Shown here piece after piece: positions 1 to 11,660 of a DNA stretch of 64,000 nt; positions within the stretch are counted from its first letter, which is position 1; each line of letters starts with the position of its first letter. The position numbers were made by a program, and so were the translations under genes. Location: contig OW388297.1 in the NCBI GenBank assembly GCA_936450465.1, positions 57,652,989-57,716,988 of the forward strand. The letters run 5' to 3'. The notes beneath the pieces are model-generated. The model did not search any database. It saw only the letters and a list, made by a program, of their open reading frames with translations, and was not told the origin of the DNA. The stretch comes from Gibbula magus. Lineage: Eukaryota > Mollusca > Gastropoda > Trochida > Trochidae.

Positions 1-814
1 TATCTATAATGCCGGAGGACAGCTTCAGTTCCAGTCAAGGAGAAAGATTGAAATGTTTCATAACACTGATGATGACATGTCTAGCTCTGTGCTGCAGTGT
101 CGGTGTGACATGGCAGTGTGTAGGTGATTCAATATTAATGAAATGTGAGATAAATATCAATAAACACATTTATTACACTTGAATCTGAAATTTTTTAACA
201 ATTAAATTTAAGCATGAAACAAGATTACAAAATTTCAATATTTTTAAAAAGTCTCAAATGGGAAGAATACATTGTTTGAAATAGATATTTTCACAAAACA
301 AATAGCAGAATAATTAATTTATTTTCATTCAAACCAAAATCTAAGTAATTCCTTTAAAACATTTCAGACGAAGCCCAAAACAGTGTTTTTCAAGAAAGTT
401 AATCTCTTCTAAAATGTGTCTTCATGAACCATTGTTGTTCTACTTCAGACTAAACAAACGTAAAAACAAAAGAAAAGAAAAAGATGTAAATTAACATGAA
501 ATGTCAGAGTGAAAACACTAAGTTTTTCAAATCCATTATATCCTTATTTTTAAAGAGATTGTCTCAAATGTAGTAAACAAAATCATTTACACAAAAATTA
601 CAATTCTGTTCTACTCTTCAAGAGTAGCTAAAAATATTGTTGGTATAATGTTTTATCCAAGTTGTACACCAGAACGAAATGTATTTTTTTGTCCTCATTA
701 TGAAATTCTTCTGAAAGTACATTCTTTGTAAACAAGTGAGTATTTGGAAGAATATTTAAATGCATTACACACAGCAGAGAACATTTTAGAGGTAACTAGT
801 AACTCTGATGTTGA
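1..814. other. AT-rich stretch, no feature found
   Basis: No open frame of note, no tandem repeat and no recognised mobile-element end was seen. Composition is AT-rich with short A/T runs. Confidence 0.5.
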
Positions 815-1046
815 GTTGAGGTGAGGTGAGTTGGGGTTTAACGCCGCCTTCAAGAGTATTTCACTAGTATCACAGCTGTTAGTATTATTGCAGGGAGAAA
901 GCCCACAACGCCATGTGGCTATGCATTGCGGTGAAACCTGTGAGCATTGGCTGGAACTAGCGAACCATGAGTGGTACTACGCTGAAATTCAGTGTAGCAT
1001 TGCACCCAAACCCTACTGCGTGTAGAACAGTTCTCTACCACAGTAT
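815..1046 (-). mobile_element. tRNA-derived SINE, 5'-truncated
   Basis: Member of the main SINE family of this window, in reverse orientation. On the plus strand it runs from the tail (GAGGTGAGGTGAGTTGG) through GGTTTAACGCCGCC, the body (GCAGGGAGAAAGCC, GAAACCTG) and CACCCAAACCCTACTGCGTG. It stops in the GAACAGTTCTCTAC block, so the tRNA-like head is missing. Two short open frames over it are by-products of the SINE and are not genes. No clear target-site duplication was found. Confidence 0.85.
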
Positions 1047-1428
1047 TACAATTGAAAGCATTTAAAAGCATGCCGGGCATGATGTGCGAGTTGACTGAGT
1101 GCACAGGTTACAGGACGCCAGGAGAGGCAGGAATATCGCTGTTACTGACTGAACTGCAGCAGGCATCACGACCAGGAAACAAACAAGAAACAGCGAATCA
1201 AATTCCAAATAACAGCCTACCGAAACAGACCTGTGATTTATTAATTAAAGCAATAAGGAAGTTGCAACTTATGAAATTGTTGACATTTGTGAGTTTGTCG
1301 GATATATTAGAAGAGAAAATTACTTAATTATCTGGGATGTAGTAAAAGATTTGGCATAAGAGTTTTAGAGTCTTTAGTGTTAGAGCAAGTGCCATTTATT
1401 GATACTGAACTACAGCGCTACAAATGTA

Positions 1429-1802
1429 GAGGTTAGGTGAGGTGAGGTGAGGTGAGGTGAGGTGAGGTGAGGTGAGGTGAGGTGAGGTGAGGTGAGGTGA
1501 GGTGAGGTGAGGTGAGGTGAGGTAGGATTTAACGCCACTTTCAAGAGTGTTTCACTTATATCGCGGCTGCTAGTATTAAGGCAGGGAGAAAGCCTGCAAC
1601 GCCATGTGGCTATGCTTTGCGGTGAAACCTGCGAGCAGCGACTGGAACTAGCGAACCATAGGTGTTCCTGCATTGAAATTCAGTGTAGCATTGCACCCAA
1701 ACCTTACTGCATGCAGACAACGATGCCGTGCCACTGGGGGATTCGAACCGCGGACCTCTTGATCCGAAGCCTAACTTGCTTACCACTGCGTTATCCCGCC
1801 CC
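1429..1802 (-). mobile_element. Full-length tRNA-derived SINE with expanded (TCACC)n tail
   Basis: Complete SINE in reverse orientation. Read on the minus strand it begins with a tRNA-like head (box A-like TAACGCAGTGG, box B GGTTCGAATCCCC), followed by the family body, and ends in a pentamer tail. The tail has expanded to about 18 GGTGA units on the plus strand. Likely target-site duplication: CTACAAATGTA at 1418-1428 and CTACAAAAGTA at 1803-1813, with one mismatch. The head resembles a pol III promoter and is not a functional tRNA. Mobilisation would need a LINE partner, which is not in this window. Confidence 0.9.
1436..1525. repeat. (GGTGA)n microsatellite, about 18 units
   Basis: Near-perfect pentanucleotide array that forms the 3' tail of the SINE at 1429-1802. 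Other copies of the family carry only two to four units, so this array expanded after insertion. Confidence 0.95.
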
Positions 1803-1813
1803 CTACAAAAGTA

Positions 1814-2859
1814 AATGCAGAAGGGGGAGGGAGACACATTCAAACTAATAAACAACAAGTTTAGCACTACAATATGAGGGCTGCACACATTGAAAAAAAC
1901 TATCTTAGCATTAAGAAAGTAGAATTGGGTATTCATAGACACGACTAAAGACTCTATACATTACACAAGTCAAGTAGGATACACATCAACGCTGACACAA
2001 TTCTCTTATCACAAGGACAGGTCCAAGTGCCATCATGGACACAGGGACAAGGCTGAGAGATCTCCAAAATGGTGCTGCCAGGCTTCAGTGAAGGAAGAAC
2101 CTCACATCAAAGACCATACCAGATGATGTTAATCTGAACTACACTGTAACAAACACAAAGGGTAATAGCTCGCAGGCTGATTGCCCCCGCATGACAATAA
2201 CAACACATTAGTCAATGACACAAGCTCGTACCCCCGCATACAGCATCTTGATTACCATTCATAAACCTCCATTGTTTGCGCTTTCTTCTGCCACTTAATC
2301 AATACAAAGAAGCACCCTCTATCCCTTTCTATGCATCTTTAAATATGAGCTGTCAAATAAACTCACTCTCGGTACTGCAAGTAATATCTCTGCCTTCGCC
2401 CGAGCCTATAGAGACAGCGCCAATTGTTCTTTTTCTCGGGGTAATTTGCGGAAGTCTTCACCGAGGCGGTTTCCTCCTCTCCGCGGACAGGATGAGTTAT
2501 TGGACATGACAAGGTTACTGAAGCCGTACTATACACTATATCTAGATCTGTCGATGTCCGGTGTGGACTGCATATTAATCCAGCTTATGATCAAAGTGTA
2601 TATCTTGCAGACGTACAAACGCAGTTACAAGAATATTTATATGCTCAACAGCAGTCTAAAGAATGCTTGGATCTGGCAAATCTTATTATTAAACGATTCT
2701 TACAGAAGTTTCGGTCACTTGTATGACAAGGGGAGAGATGGAACGATTTATAGTTGCATTTTGAAACTATTCTTTACCACTGTAATATACAACCTGCAGC
2801 AAACTTTGTGATGCTAATGCTGATGAACAAAACAACAATAAAGTTTTGGAAGTTAGAAG
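1814..2859. other. Unassigned stretch
   Basis: No repeat family recognised. A plus-strand open frame of 121 codons (2446-2811) has no domain I recognise, no obvious splice context and amino-acid use typical of chance AT-rich translation. I do not call it a gene. Confidence 0.4.
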
Positions 2860-2975
2860 CAGTAAGTTCTGTAGCTCATCAGGCTTTCAATACTACATTA
2901 TATAAGATTATTATAGAATATATGGACTTGTCATCAGAGGGTTAACAAATCTACAATTTATAATCCACTTTTAGT
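2860..2975 (+). mobile_element. Degenerate pearl-like element fragment
   Basis: Contains the left-end block CTGTAGCTCATCAGG (2869-2883) and, 60 bp later, the core block AAATCTACAATTTATAATCC. Both match the well-preserved pearl-like element at 13204-15150. The end hairpin is lost and there is no tandem core. Confidence 0.55.
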
Positions 2976-4069
2976 TTTAGTTCTTTAAGATGCTGGCTGC
3001 TGCGGGCCGCATATGCAGCCTGGGTGGTATTTACGTATTGATACGTCAGTGACTTCTGACCCTTTGACATCCATACGACAAAGGTCTGTGAAGAAGTTCC
3101 CTGATTCGTGAAAAAGTTTTCTGAATGAGAAATCAATGGGCTTTCACATGATGTAATTAGTATCCATATACAATTTTATTTTATTGAGAAATGATGAATT
3201 AAAAATATTGAACGTATTTTCAATCACACAAGTAATTGTCACAAATATGACCATGTCCCCCGCCACAATTTGAACATTTAACTTTAAGATATTAAATCCC
3301 TCCAAAAAAGGGTGCCTTATTCATGAATCTTGGCAGGGAAAAAACGCAAATCAAAATATCAATATTCCATCAACTTTGAAAACAGTTTTAGAACACCATA
3401 TTTCCAGAAAATTCTGACACAAGTTGGTTTATTGAAGATAGTATACAGAGCAGGCAACGAGAATAAAGTTTTGACTCTTGGGAGTCTTGAAGCTCAAATC
3501 ATTGAATTGTGAGAAAACGGGTCCCTTGTGGTGCAAGAAAACAGTGCCCTGAATATTGAAGAGATACATCGCAAAAAAGTTGCTGCATCCTAACATGAAT
3601 AATTGACATTTGGTGTGACACAGGGGCTAGGAGCTGGTTTACTATTTTAATGGTCAAACAAATTATAGCTTAAACTAATGCAGTTACTGAGTATGGTAAA
3701 ACATTATCAAGGAATAAAGAATAAATCGTGGTGGAAAGCAGAAATATTTTGGGTAAAAGGACAACCTCAACATCCACCGAAGTTATTTTGATCTATCATA
3801 ATCAACACAAAATATTGATTAAAGAATGTCAAATAAACCTTCCCAAAATGACCCAAGATCATGTGCTGTGTACTCATCAAGTTAATCTACCAAAAATCGA
3901 TGTCAGAACATCATCTTGAAAGAGTTTGCCCATAAAGTTATTGATGACACAACGATTTAAAGAGTCAGAGGCTGGAATTTAACCAATTTGTCTTCTAGAT
4001 CGATATTGATGATATTTTTAAATCAATTATATGTGAAAATTTATATATGTAACTGACAATTTTTTAAAA
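2976..4069. other. Unassigned AT-rich stretch
   Basis: Only short open frames of about 60 codons without recognisable domains. No repeats detected by eye. Confidence 0.4.
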
Positions 4070-4327
4070 AGAGCCACTGGCTCTGTAACTCATCAGGATT
4101 TACATGATTTAATCTGAGGTCAATTATTTTAAAATTAAATTAGTTTCTTTAAGTAATACATGGTTAGAAAAATTTGAAATGCCAAAAAAATTTAGCTTTC
4201 AGGGTGCAAGGTTCATGAGGAAAATGAGGAAAATAATTTACAAATCTACAGATGCCGGATTACGGTTATACACCAGATGTTGGTCCATGCCATAAGCCAA
4301 TCTGTCCTTCCAGGCCTGATGAGCTAA
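4070..4327 (+). mobile_element. Short pearl-like element without tandem core
   Basis: The left end has the hairpin AGAGCC-ACT-GGCTCT followed by CTCATCAGG. The right end has CATGCCATAAGCC and GGCCTGATGAGCTAA. Both ends match the element at 13204-15150, but the interior is short and degenerate, with no 145-bp array and no (ACGG)n. The hairpin loop differs from the other copy while the stem is kept, which suggests that the stem matters. Confidence 0.7.
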
Positions 4328-4544
4328 AAGTCAGTTGATCAGATCTAGTTTGCACACTTTATGCTGAGGTCAACCACTAAGTGAAAGGTCGAAGAATAAA
4401 TTCGGCCCATTCTAAGTTCACCTGATGTTTGTACAGTAGCAGCATGGCACCCCGACCTTTCAGCGGACCTCTCAAAGATGGCCGACATACTGGCAACATA
4501 AGGTTATGTCAGAACATGCCTCCAGACACATGCTGAAGCACTGG

Positions 4545-6000
4545 GAGATATTCGTGGCCACTCACAAGCCTGGGAGATATTCTCTCAACTCTCAACAGAA
4601 TCAGTCAGATCTGAAATCCTGTGGTGATATTCTAACTGGTTCCCAACACACTGCAATGAAGTACAAGTCAGATCTAACATCCTATGGACATATTCTAACT
4701 GGCTCTCAACACACTGCAACGAAGTACAAGTCAGATCTAACATACTATGGAGATATTCTAACTCGCTCTCAACACACTGCAACGAAGTACAAGTCAGATC
4801 TGACATACTATGGTGATATTCTAACTGGCTTTCAACACACTGCAACGAAGTTCAAGTCAGATCTAACATCCTATGGACATATTCTAACTGGCTCTCAACA
4901 CACTGCAATGAAGTACAAATCAGATCTAACATCCTATGGACATATTCTAACTGGCTCTCAACACACTGCAATGAAGTACAAGTCAGATCTAACATACTAT
5001 GGACATATTCTAACTGGCTCTCAACACACTGCAATGAAGTACAAGTCAGATCTGATATTCCATGGAGATATTCTAACTGGCTCTCAACACACTGCAACGA
5101 AGTACAAGTCAGATCTAACATCCTATGGAGATATTCTAACTGGCTCTCAACACACTGCAACAGGTACAAGTCAGATCTGATATCCTATTGAGATATTCTA
5201 ACTGGCTCTCAACACACTGCAACGAAGTACCAGTCAGATCTGAAATCCTATGGAGATATTCTAACTGGCTCTCAACACACTGCAACAGGTACAAGTCAGA
5301 TCTGATATCCTATTGAGATATTCTAACTGGCTCTCAACACACTGCAACGAAGTACCAGTCAGATCTGATATCCTATGGAGATATTCTAACTGGCTCTCAA
5401 CACACTACAACGAAGTACCAGTCAGATCTGAAATCCTATGGAGATATTCTAACTGGCTCTCAACACACTGCAACGAAGTACCAGTCAGATCTGAAATCCT
5501 ATGGAGATATTCTAACTGGCTCTCAACACACTGCAACGAAGTACCAGTCAGATCTGAAATCCTATTGAGATATTCTAACTGGCTCTCAACACACTGCAAC
5601 AGGTACAAGTCAGATCTGATATCCTATGGAGATATTCTAACTGGCTCTCAACACACTGCAACAGGTACAAGTCAGATCTGATATCCTATGGAGATATTCT
5701 AACTGGCTCTCAACACACTGCAACGAAGTACCAGTCAGATCTGATATCCTATGGAGATATTCTAACTGGCTCTCAACACACTACAACGAAGTACCAGTCA
5801 GATCTGAAATCCTATGGAGATATTCTAACTGGCTCTCAACACACTGCAATGAAGTACCAGTCAGATCTGATATCCTATGGAGATATTTTAACTGGCTCTC
5901 AACACACTACAACGAAGTACCAGTCAGATCTGAAATCCTATGGAGATATTCAACTGGCTCTCAACACACTACAATGCAGTCAGATCTGAAATCCTATGGA
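4545..6000. repeat. 63-bp minisatellite, about 22 units
   Basis: Tandem array of a 63-bp unit (landmarks GATATTCTAACTGGCTCTCA, ACACACTGCAACGAAGTA, CAGTCAGATCTGA), with a degenerate lead-in at 4545-4610 and a decayed end near 6000. Each unit carries one AGATCT. Since 63 is divisible by 3, and the unit has few stop codons, it stays open over long runs on both strands: plus 4506-5180 and 5313-5681, minus 4585-4845, 4852-5169 and 5405-5608. A 62-bp variant (CAACAGGTAC in place of CAACGAAGTAC) breaks the plus frame repeatedly. I read it as non-coding satellite DNA. A translated product would be a 21-residue repeat protein. Confidence 0.95.
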
Positions 6001-6249
6001 ATAGTTCATCAAAATATATCCTCAAGGATATAGTTGAATGACAAGACTGTTGACATTTCTTGCACAGTTCATTATCATGTGGACAAGACTGGGTATGTGA
6101 GATAGCCATTTGGATCTGTTTACATTCAAACTCAGGATACATTATTAGGCAGACTCTTTGCTAAGTCCACATTCTTCTTGACAAGACAGATGAGTTGAGA
6201 TAATTTGTTGTAGCTTCTAGCTCTTGGCATCTGCTGCATGTTGAGGCAA

Positions 6250-6465
6250 GGTAATCATGGGTTTCAAGAACATTTCACTTATATCACAGATCACGCTACT
6301 GTTGTTGGGAACAAGAACTCAAAACCATGTCGGCTATGTATTATGTTAAATCCTGATGAAGCTAGCAAACCATGGGCGATAATGCCATCAATTTCACTGC
6401 AACTAACCTTACTGCATATAGAACACATTTTGAGAGGAAATCAAGTTGCCAAACCCAGTGGCTTC
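6250..6465 (-). mobile_element. Old, degenerate SINE copy
   Basis: Family landmarks survive with many substitutions: GGGTTTCAAGAACATTTCACTT, CCATGTCGGCTATGTATT, GCTAGCAAACCATGGG, and CTTACTGCATATAGAACA. A trace of the AGTTGCC segment follows. The tRNA head is not recognisable. Confidence 0.6.
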
Positions 6466-8253
6466 TGTTTCACTGCATGTTGGTTTAGAATATTACAGGA
6501 TAGTCCATTTCTATGATTGTTCATCTTTTATAATCAAGATTGTGTGCCAAGATATGAAAGATATTTTTACATGAAAACACATCAGTGACAGTAGCAAATA
6601 TTGTCCAAATGTCAGTCTCTTCTTCTGACATCTCCTGCACAAAGAATCTTTTCTTATACTTCCCAACTGTGTTGTGCAACACAAACATAGCTCTACCAAC
6701 TGAGCTACAACCTACAGTTTGCTGTTATATAAAATGCTTTCTTATTTATGTACTTTAACAGTTTAATCTCAGATTCTGGACAAGAACAATTTCACCATTT
6801 CCCAACAATTCCTTAAAGCTAGACAGCAGGTGGGTGGGGGACTCGTCAAAATAGTCCATGTTATGCTACCTGAAGAACATGATGATCAAGTCTGCCAATG
6901 TAGCAATCTTGGTGCCAAAAAGGAATCGGTCTGGGCAGTAATTAGAGAGGTATTCAGGCAACATTTTGAATCAAAACACTGTCTGTTGCTGTGCATCAAC
7001 CCACGCCAAGCCATCTCTGTGTCCTCTGAATCATTATCTCCTCCGCCCCAAGGCAATTAATAATCAGGAAATGAAACTAGCTTTTTTATGAAGTGACCAA
7101 GGACCTCAGCCAGGAAGCAATGTATCCAACACCTTGTTTCTAAGGAGCAAGTACTGTGAGACTGACAAACACACATCTCTTCTGTCTCTTTCTGGAGCTT
7201 TATTCATTTATAAATGCTAAATCCTAAATCACTCACTAGTAATAAATTCATGCTACACAAGAATATATACTTCCCAAGATGTATTTGTCTCTGTCTAACA
7301 GTTTTCAAAATCTGATCTGGAAGAGAAATTGTAAAAAGCATTGAGTTTTGCTCTGGAATTTAGATGATTTTCCATGGAAATGGCTTAAAATAAAAGTCCC
7401 ATAAAGCTGAAAAATACTTACAATATATTATATTTGTTGAAATAAAAGCTAAAAGTTATAACCCTTGTAATGAGAGATTTGTTGACATGATGGCTCATGA
7501 ACAAAAAGTTGTTATCACTTGTAATAAATCACATGTCATAAAACAAGACAATTAAAATGCAAATATCCAAACAATACCCACATAAAACAGATAATTCAGA
7601 CGAAATCTCCAAATTTATCATTACCTCAAAGATCCCTGTAAGACATGCACACAGAGTCGCCATGGTTTATCCCAGTTGTCCGCCATTTTGTATTTCTTTC
7701 ATCTCCCACATAAAGACTAATTATGAGATAAATCGGTAGGTCCAAGACCATGAACATGGAGCTTAATTAGAACACAGCTAATTGGCCTGTAATAACGATG
7801 ATAATACATGTACACGTGTACTGTTGGCTAAATAGCATATGCTACGTTTATTGCCTACACTTTCAATTGATTACAGGATGTCATCTTCTATGAGATATTT
7901 TTGGTTTCTGTAAAATGGACAATGTAAGATGGACAATGTAAGATGGACACATGTAATTGTTAAACATATATGTGGGCAGTTGGAATGTATGTTATTTGTT
8001 AAAGATGTATTTCTACCATCAAACAGGTATTCGTTATATACTGGACAAAATGAGTTAGGGATTAGTATGTTTATTATTGAAATTTAATCAGAGTTTCAAA
8101 GAATGAACATATAATAATTTGAAATTGAAATAAGTTGAAATTTTGCATTTATCCCCAATTATTACATAAAATGTACAAATGAGGCAGAATTTTAAAAATG
8201 ACAAAATACAACATACAAAAGAATGTCTATCAGATTCAATCTATAATGACAAT
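6466..8253. other. Unassigned stretch
   Basis: No gene recognised. A 15-bp unit (AATGTAAGATGGAC) is repeated two to three times at about 7917-7952. Open frames here are at most 76 codons and have no recognisable domain. Confidence 0.4.
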
Positions 8254-8404
8254 AAACAATTATTGACTTCAAGTGAGGTTGATCCAATGATTTATCGACC
8301 TTGGACACGTGATATTCACCGAGGCGAAGCCGAGGTGAATATATCACGTGTCCAAGGTCGATAAATCATTGGATCAACCGAGTCTGAAGTCTATAATTGT
8401 TTTA
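8254..8404. repeat. Long palindromic (hairpin) element
   Basis: Inverted repeat with a 13-bp centre (GAGGCGAAGCCGA, 8321-8333). A 36-bp stretch of each arm, from TTGATCC to the CACGTGATA block, is an exact reverse complement. The outer arms (AACAATTATTGAC on the left, CTATAATTGTT on the right) are imperfect. It could fold into a hairpin of about 65 bp as single-stranded DNA or RNA. The ends and the GCGAAGC-like apex resemble the palindrome at 29368-29507, although the arm sequence is different. Probably a foldback or MITE-type element. No transposase is nearby. Confidence 0.85.
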
Positions 8405-10214
8405 TTATATGAACAATGTCTTAACTTGCTATTCTGCTGTGAAATATAACAGGTGTGAGGTGAACGATTTCATCATGATACATCAATATTCAATGAAAAC
8501 AAATCGAGCTTAAATTCAATTGTTTAATGTTAGAATCAATTTGTACAGTTAATAATATTTCAACAATTTCAAAATATCACTGTCGAAAATATTTCAAATA
8601 AGTCATTTAATTTCCTTGTCATGGCTACGATATAGGCCTACGTACCGTTTTACCGTCGACTTCGATGATACGAAAGGGACGTTACTCTTATTCAGCACGG
8701 TCACAGAGACGAAGCGATGCCTATCGCTTGATTTACAGTACAACACGCGAAGTACGGAGTTCAAGACCGGGATCTCCCAAAGCTATTTATAGCCACCGTA
8801 GGTGTCCGGATTGTTATATCAACCTCTCGCGCGTCACACAGGTTGACATCGCTTGGCGTCAGTGCTGTCATGTGACCAAGTAGACCAATCAGAAAGACGG
8901 AAATAATCCATTCATATAATAATAATATAAGTCAAATGGTCTGAATTTAGTCTATTAATTATGCAAAATGTGCTCAGACAGCATTGCTTCTGTTGACATT
9001 ACATGAATAGGTTCTGACTACGTGACGTGCACTTTTACCCCTCGGAATCATCAACAGAAGTAGTAGCAACTCCAACAATCTCTGAATCAGAATGCAAGAC
9101 TAGTACTAAAACTACCCTAAATACATGATCAAATCTATCCCAAAATCCATATATCCAAAAATAGTCCTTTCCATTTCCTGGCAGTATCTTATATGCGTGA
9201 TTTATTACTTATATGTCGCTCAATACAACAAGCAATGGCAGCGGCATGTCAGATATTGAACCAGCAGACCTCTCCCACAAAATGTCAGTGGGTCGAAGGA
9301 ACTAATCATGGAGGATCCTACTCAGCCCGGTCCAATTCGTATCACGTAACTTTGCACCCAATGCAGTTGCCATTAATTGGACTGAAACCATAAGAGCAAT
9401 TTCATGTCTAGTCGAGATGAGTGTCAAGAACAAACGATCCCAACGTATTTTTAACCCCTTAACCACTGAGCTGTCGAACCATCTATTGTGTATAGCTTTG
9501 CCTTCACCCACAGTGGATGTTTCAACCTTCACAAGACATTATAGCATCATGCTGTTTATATGCTGTGTAAGTTATCATGCAGTGGACAGCAAGACCCAGG
9601 TGTGATCATCTGCTGATGTACACAACACTTACGGTCATCACTGACCAAGGTCAAATTAGAAATATTCATATTATCAAGTAATAATTTGTGAAAGTCAGGA
9701 GGTGAGGAAAAGTTTGGTATGCATTAGTTCCGCAGACACAAGTCAAGATTCTTGAATGAGGAATGCTTCATACAATACTTCCGAAGACAAAGGGTTAAGA
9801 TGAAGCTCAGACAGGTCCGATGTTACTTGTCAGAATAGTTTGAGAGATGTTTTAACCTTTGCTACAACATTAGCGACACAGACGCAACTAGTGCCGGTAA
9901 ACATGTCCATGCTGCACATTAGCTTGACATCCCTATAGTTCAGTGTCCGGTATATCAATAACTACAGTTTAATACTCTTGTTCTACTTTCTATCTTACAA
10001 GGTAAGTTTCCTAAGCAATAGCTGGCCTTGTTGCTGCAGTGGAAGGATACGCCTACACCCAGCAACAAAACAGCAGCCAGGAGGATCAGTTGATGAAGTT
10101 GAAGTACTTTGTTGTACAGAATACTTATAATACTGAGTATATTTGTACAGATCTACACTGAATGCGTATTCAAGGTGCTGCTCACTTTACTACTCTCGGG
10201 TAAAGATTAACCCT
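8405..10214. other. Unassigned stretch, partly CpG-containing
   Basis: The part at 8630-8900 is richer in CpG and ends with GACCAATCAG, a motif also seen near the other hairpin elements. It may be part of the same mobile element as 8254-8404. No coding region recognised. The rest is AT-rich and featureless to the eye. Confidence 0.4.
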
Positions 10215-10419
10215 AAAAGTGGTGAGAATAGAGTTATCTGCCCTTGGCTGCATGGCAGTTACTAGGGATGAGGCTCAAGAGGGGTGACCCAAAGTACGTT
10301 TTTTTAGTTTTTTAACTAATTTTTAAAAGTGGAAAAATATAGTTACAACCTGTCATATAACTAAAATCAAAGATTTTATGCGATAAGTACCCCAAGGAGG
10401 ATGCCTTCTGAAAAAGAAT
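10215..10419 (+). mobile_element. Solo terminal repeat of a DIRS-type element
   Basis: Close match to the right inverted terminal repeat of the DIRS element (62702-62906): AAAGTGGTGAG, GCCCTTGGCTGCATGGCA, GGGGTGACCCAAAGTACG, AACCTGTCATATAACTAAAA, TAAGTACCCCAAGGAGGAT and the terminal TTCTGAAAAAGAAT. No DIRS coding sequence lies on either side. The outer end is kept exactly, while the inner end fades near 10215. Confidence 0.9.
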
Positions 10420-10545
10420 GATCCATCTGCTCAACTGCTCCGTGTCAACCAGTTGTGGTTGGGATAACATGACTTTAAAGATTCCATAAAATAAAGTCTG
10501 TACACCTGCTGTTTCAAGTTTTCCTTTAATTTGCCATTCAAAATG

Positions 10546-10765
10546 CGAGGAGGTAAGGCAATAAGGGGTTTATCGTAGCTTTCAAGAGTATTTCACTTAT
10601 AACCTTATTTCCATATATTTATTATAAATGAATGTATAATTTTTTATTTAGGCTCACTCAAACGTGAAACAAAATTCCCTAAAGGGCAATAAAGAATTAT
10701 CTCATCTAACCTTATCAAGGCAGCTAGTTTTATTGCATGGAGAAAGCCTGCAACACCAAGGACTA
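10546..10765 (-). mobile_element. SINE copy interrupted by unrelated sequence
   Basis: The tail half (GGGGTTTATCGTAGCTTTCA, GAGTATTTCACTTATA) is separated by about 110 bp of unrelated AT-rich sequence from the next body block (GCAGCTAGTTTTATTGCATG, GAGAAAGCCTGCAACACC). The rest of the SINE is missing. Either an insertion or a rearrangement split the copy. Confidence 0.65.
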
Positions 10766-11370
10766 TATCTAAGGACAGAAGTGTTAGCTAGAGATATTCT
10801 GATTGTTCCATATCCTTCTCTCTTTGAGAGATCAACTACCTCTCCTACACTCCATTCAGCTGGCAAAAAGTGACCTTTACAGGACTTCCAGTAAATGTTT
10901 GTGTTTCTGACAAGAACTTCATGCAAATTACCTTTTAAAGAATAAAAACCATTACCAACTGATTGAAAACAACATAGCTTTTAAATAGATTAGTTCTTTA
11001 AAGCAAAATATTCTGTGAGTGTAACATAGCTGACAGGCTGCCATTGTGAAGATTTAAAGAACCTTGACAATCACTTTGCTTCTCAAAGCAGATAATTCAA
11101 TGAGAAAATAGTCTTTCCAGACCAGGCTGTGAACCCTTTTGATCTTTGAGAGAAATTGAAAGTTGTGAAAACTTCTCAAGACTAAGGTGATAGCTCATAT
11201 CTCTCAGTGTTAAACAGGTAGAAGCAATCATGTTTAAACCTAGAATTTTTGTCAAAGTTGGTCTTATAATGCCATTTGTTAGCGCCCCCTTTAACAACTC
11301 AGGACCCTCGTCAGGTTTACTATAGCAATTTGTTCATTGTTAAGTCTTCGTGTTTTGTATCATGTTTTTG

Positions 11371-11660
11371 GAGCACAGTGGTGTAGTGGTAAGCATGCTG
11401 GCCTCGCACACCAACAGTCTGGGTTCAAATCCTGGTGAGTGAGTTGTCAAACACCATTTCGGCAGTATCGCAGCCATCAAATCCTGGTGAAGACACAAAC
11501 AAATTGTGAGTGATTGAGTTATTGTTTAACGCTGCTTTGACAAAAAAAATTGTGATTTGGGTTTCATTCTGTGTTGTGTCACTGGGCAAGACGCTTCATC
11601 CATATTGCACTAGTTCCTTGTAGATGTTAAAATGGGTACCTGAACATGGAAGTCAGACAC
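11371..11660 (+). mobile_element. Second tRNA-derived SINE family
   Basis: A tRNA-like head lies on the plus strand: box A-like TGGTGTAGTGG (about 11380) and box B GGTTCAAATCC (about 11432). A different body follows, with CACTGGGCAAGACGCTTC and AAATGGGTACCTG. These two blocks are, to my recollection, common in invertebrate tRNA SINEs. It is unrelated to the main SINE family apart from a short GTTTAACGCTGCTTTGA segment at about 11525, which suggests mosaic ancestry or a small insertion. No acceptor-stem pairing good enough for a real tRNA was seen. Confidence 0.7.

Noticed and set aside
831..1025. Small conserved protein (also at 16314-16508 and 38779-38973)
   Set aside because: The similar translations come from SINE copies, with matching tRNA-derived sequence and target duplications.
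4506..5180. A 224-residue repeat protein
   Set aside because: The frame is a consequence of a 63-bp unit with few stops. Other frames and the opposite strand are also open, and 62-bp variants break it.
4545..6000. CRISPR array
   Set aside because: The units are contiguous, without unique spacers, and the setting is an animal genome.
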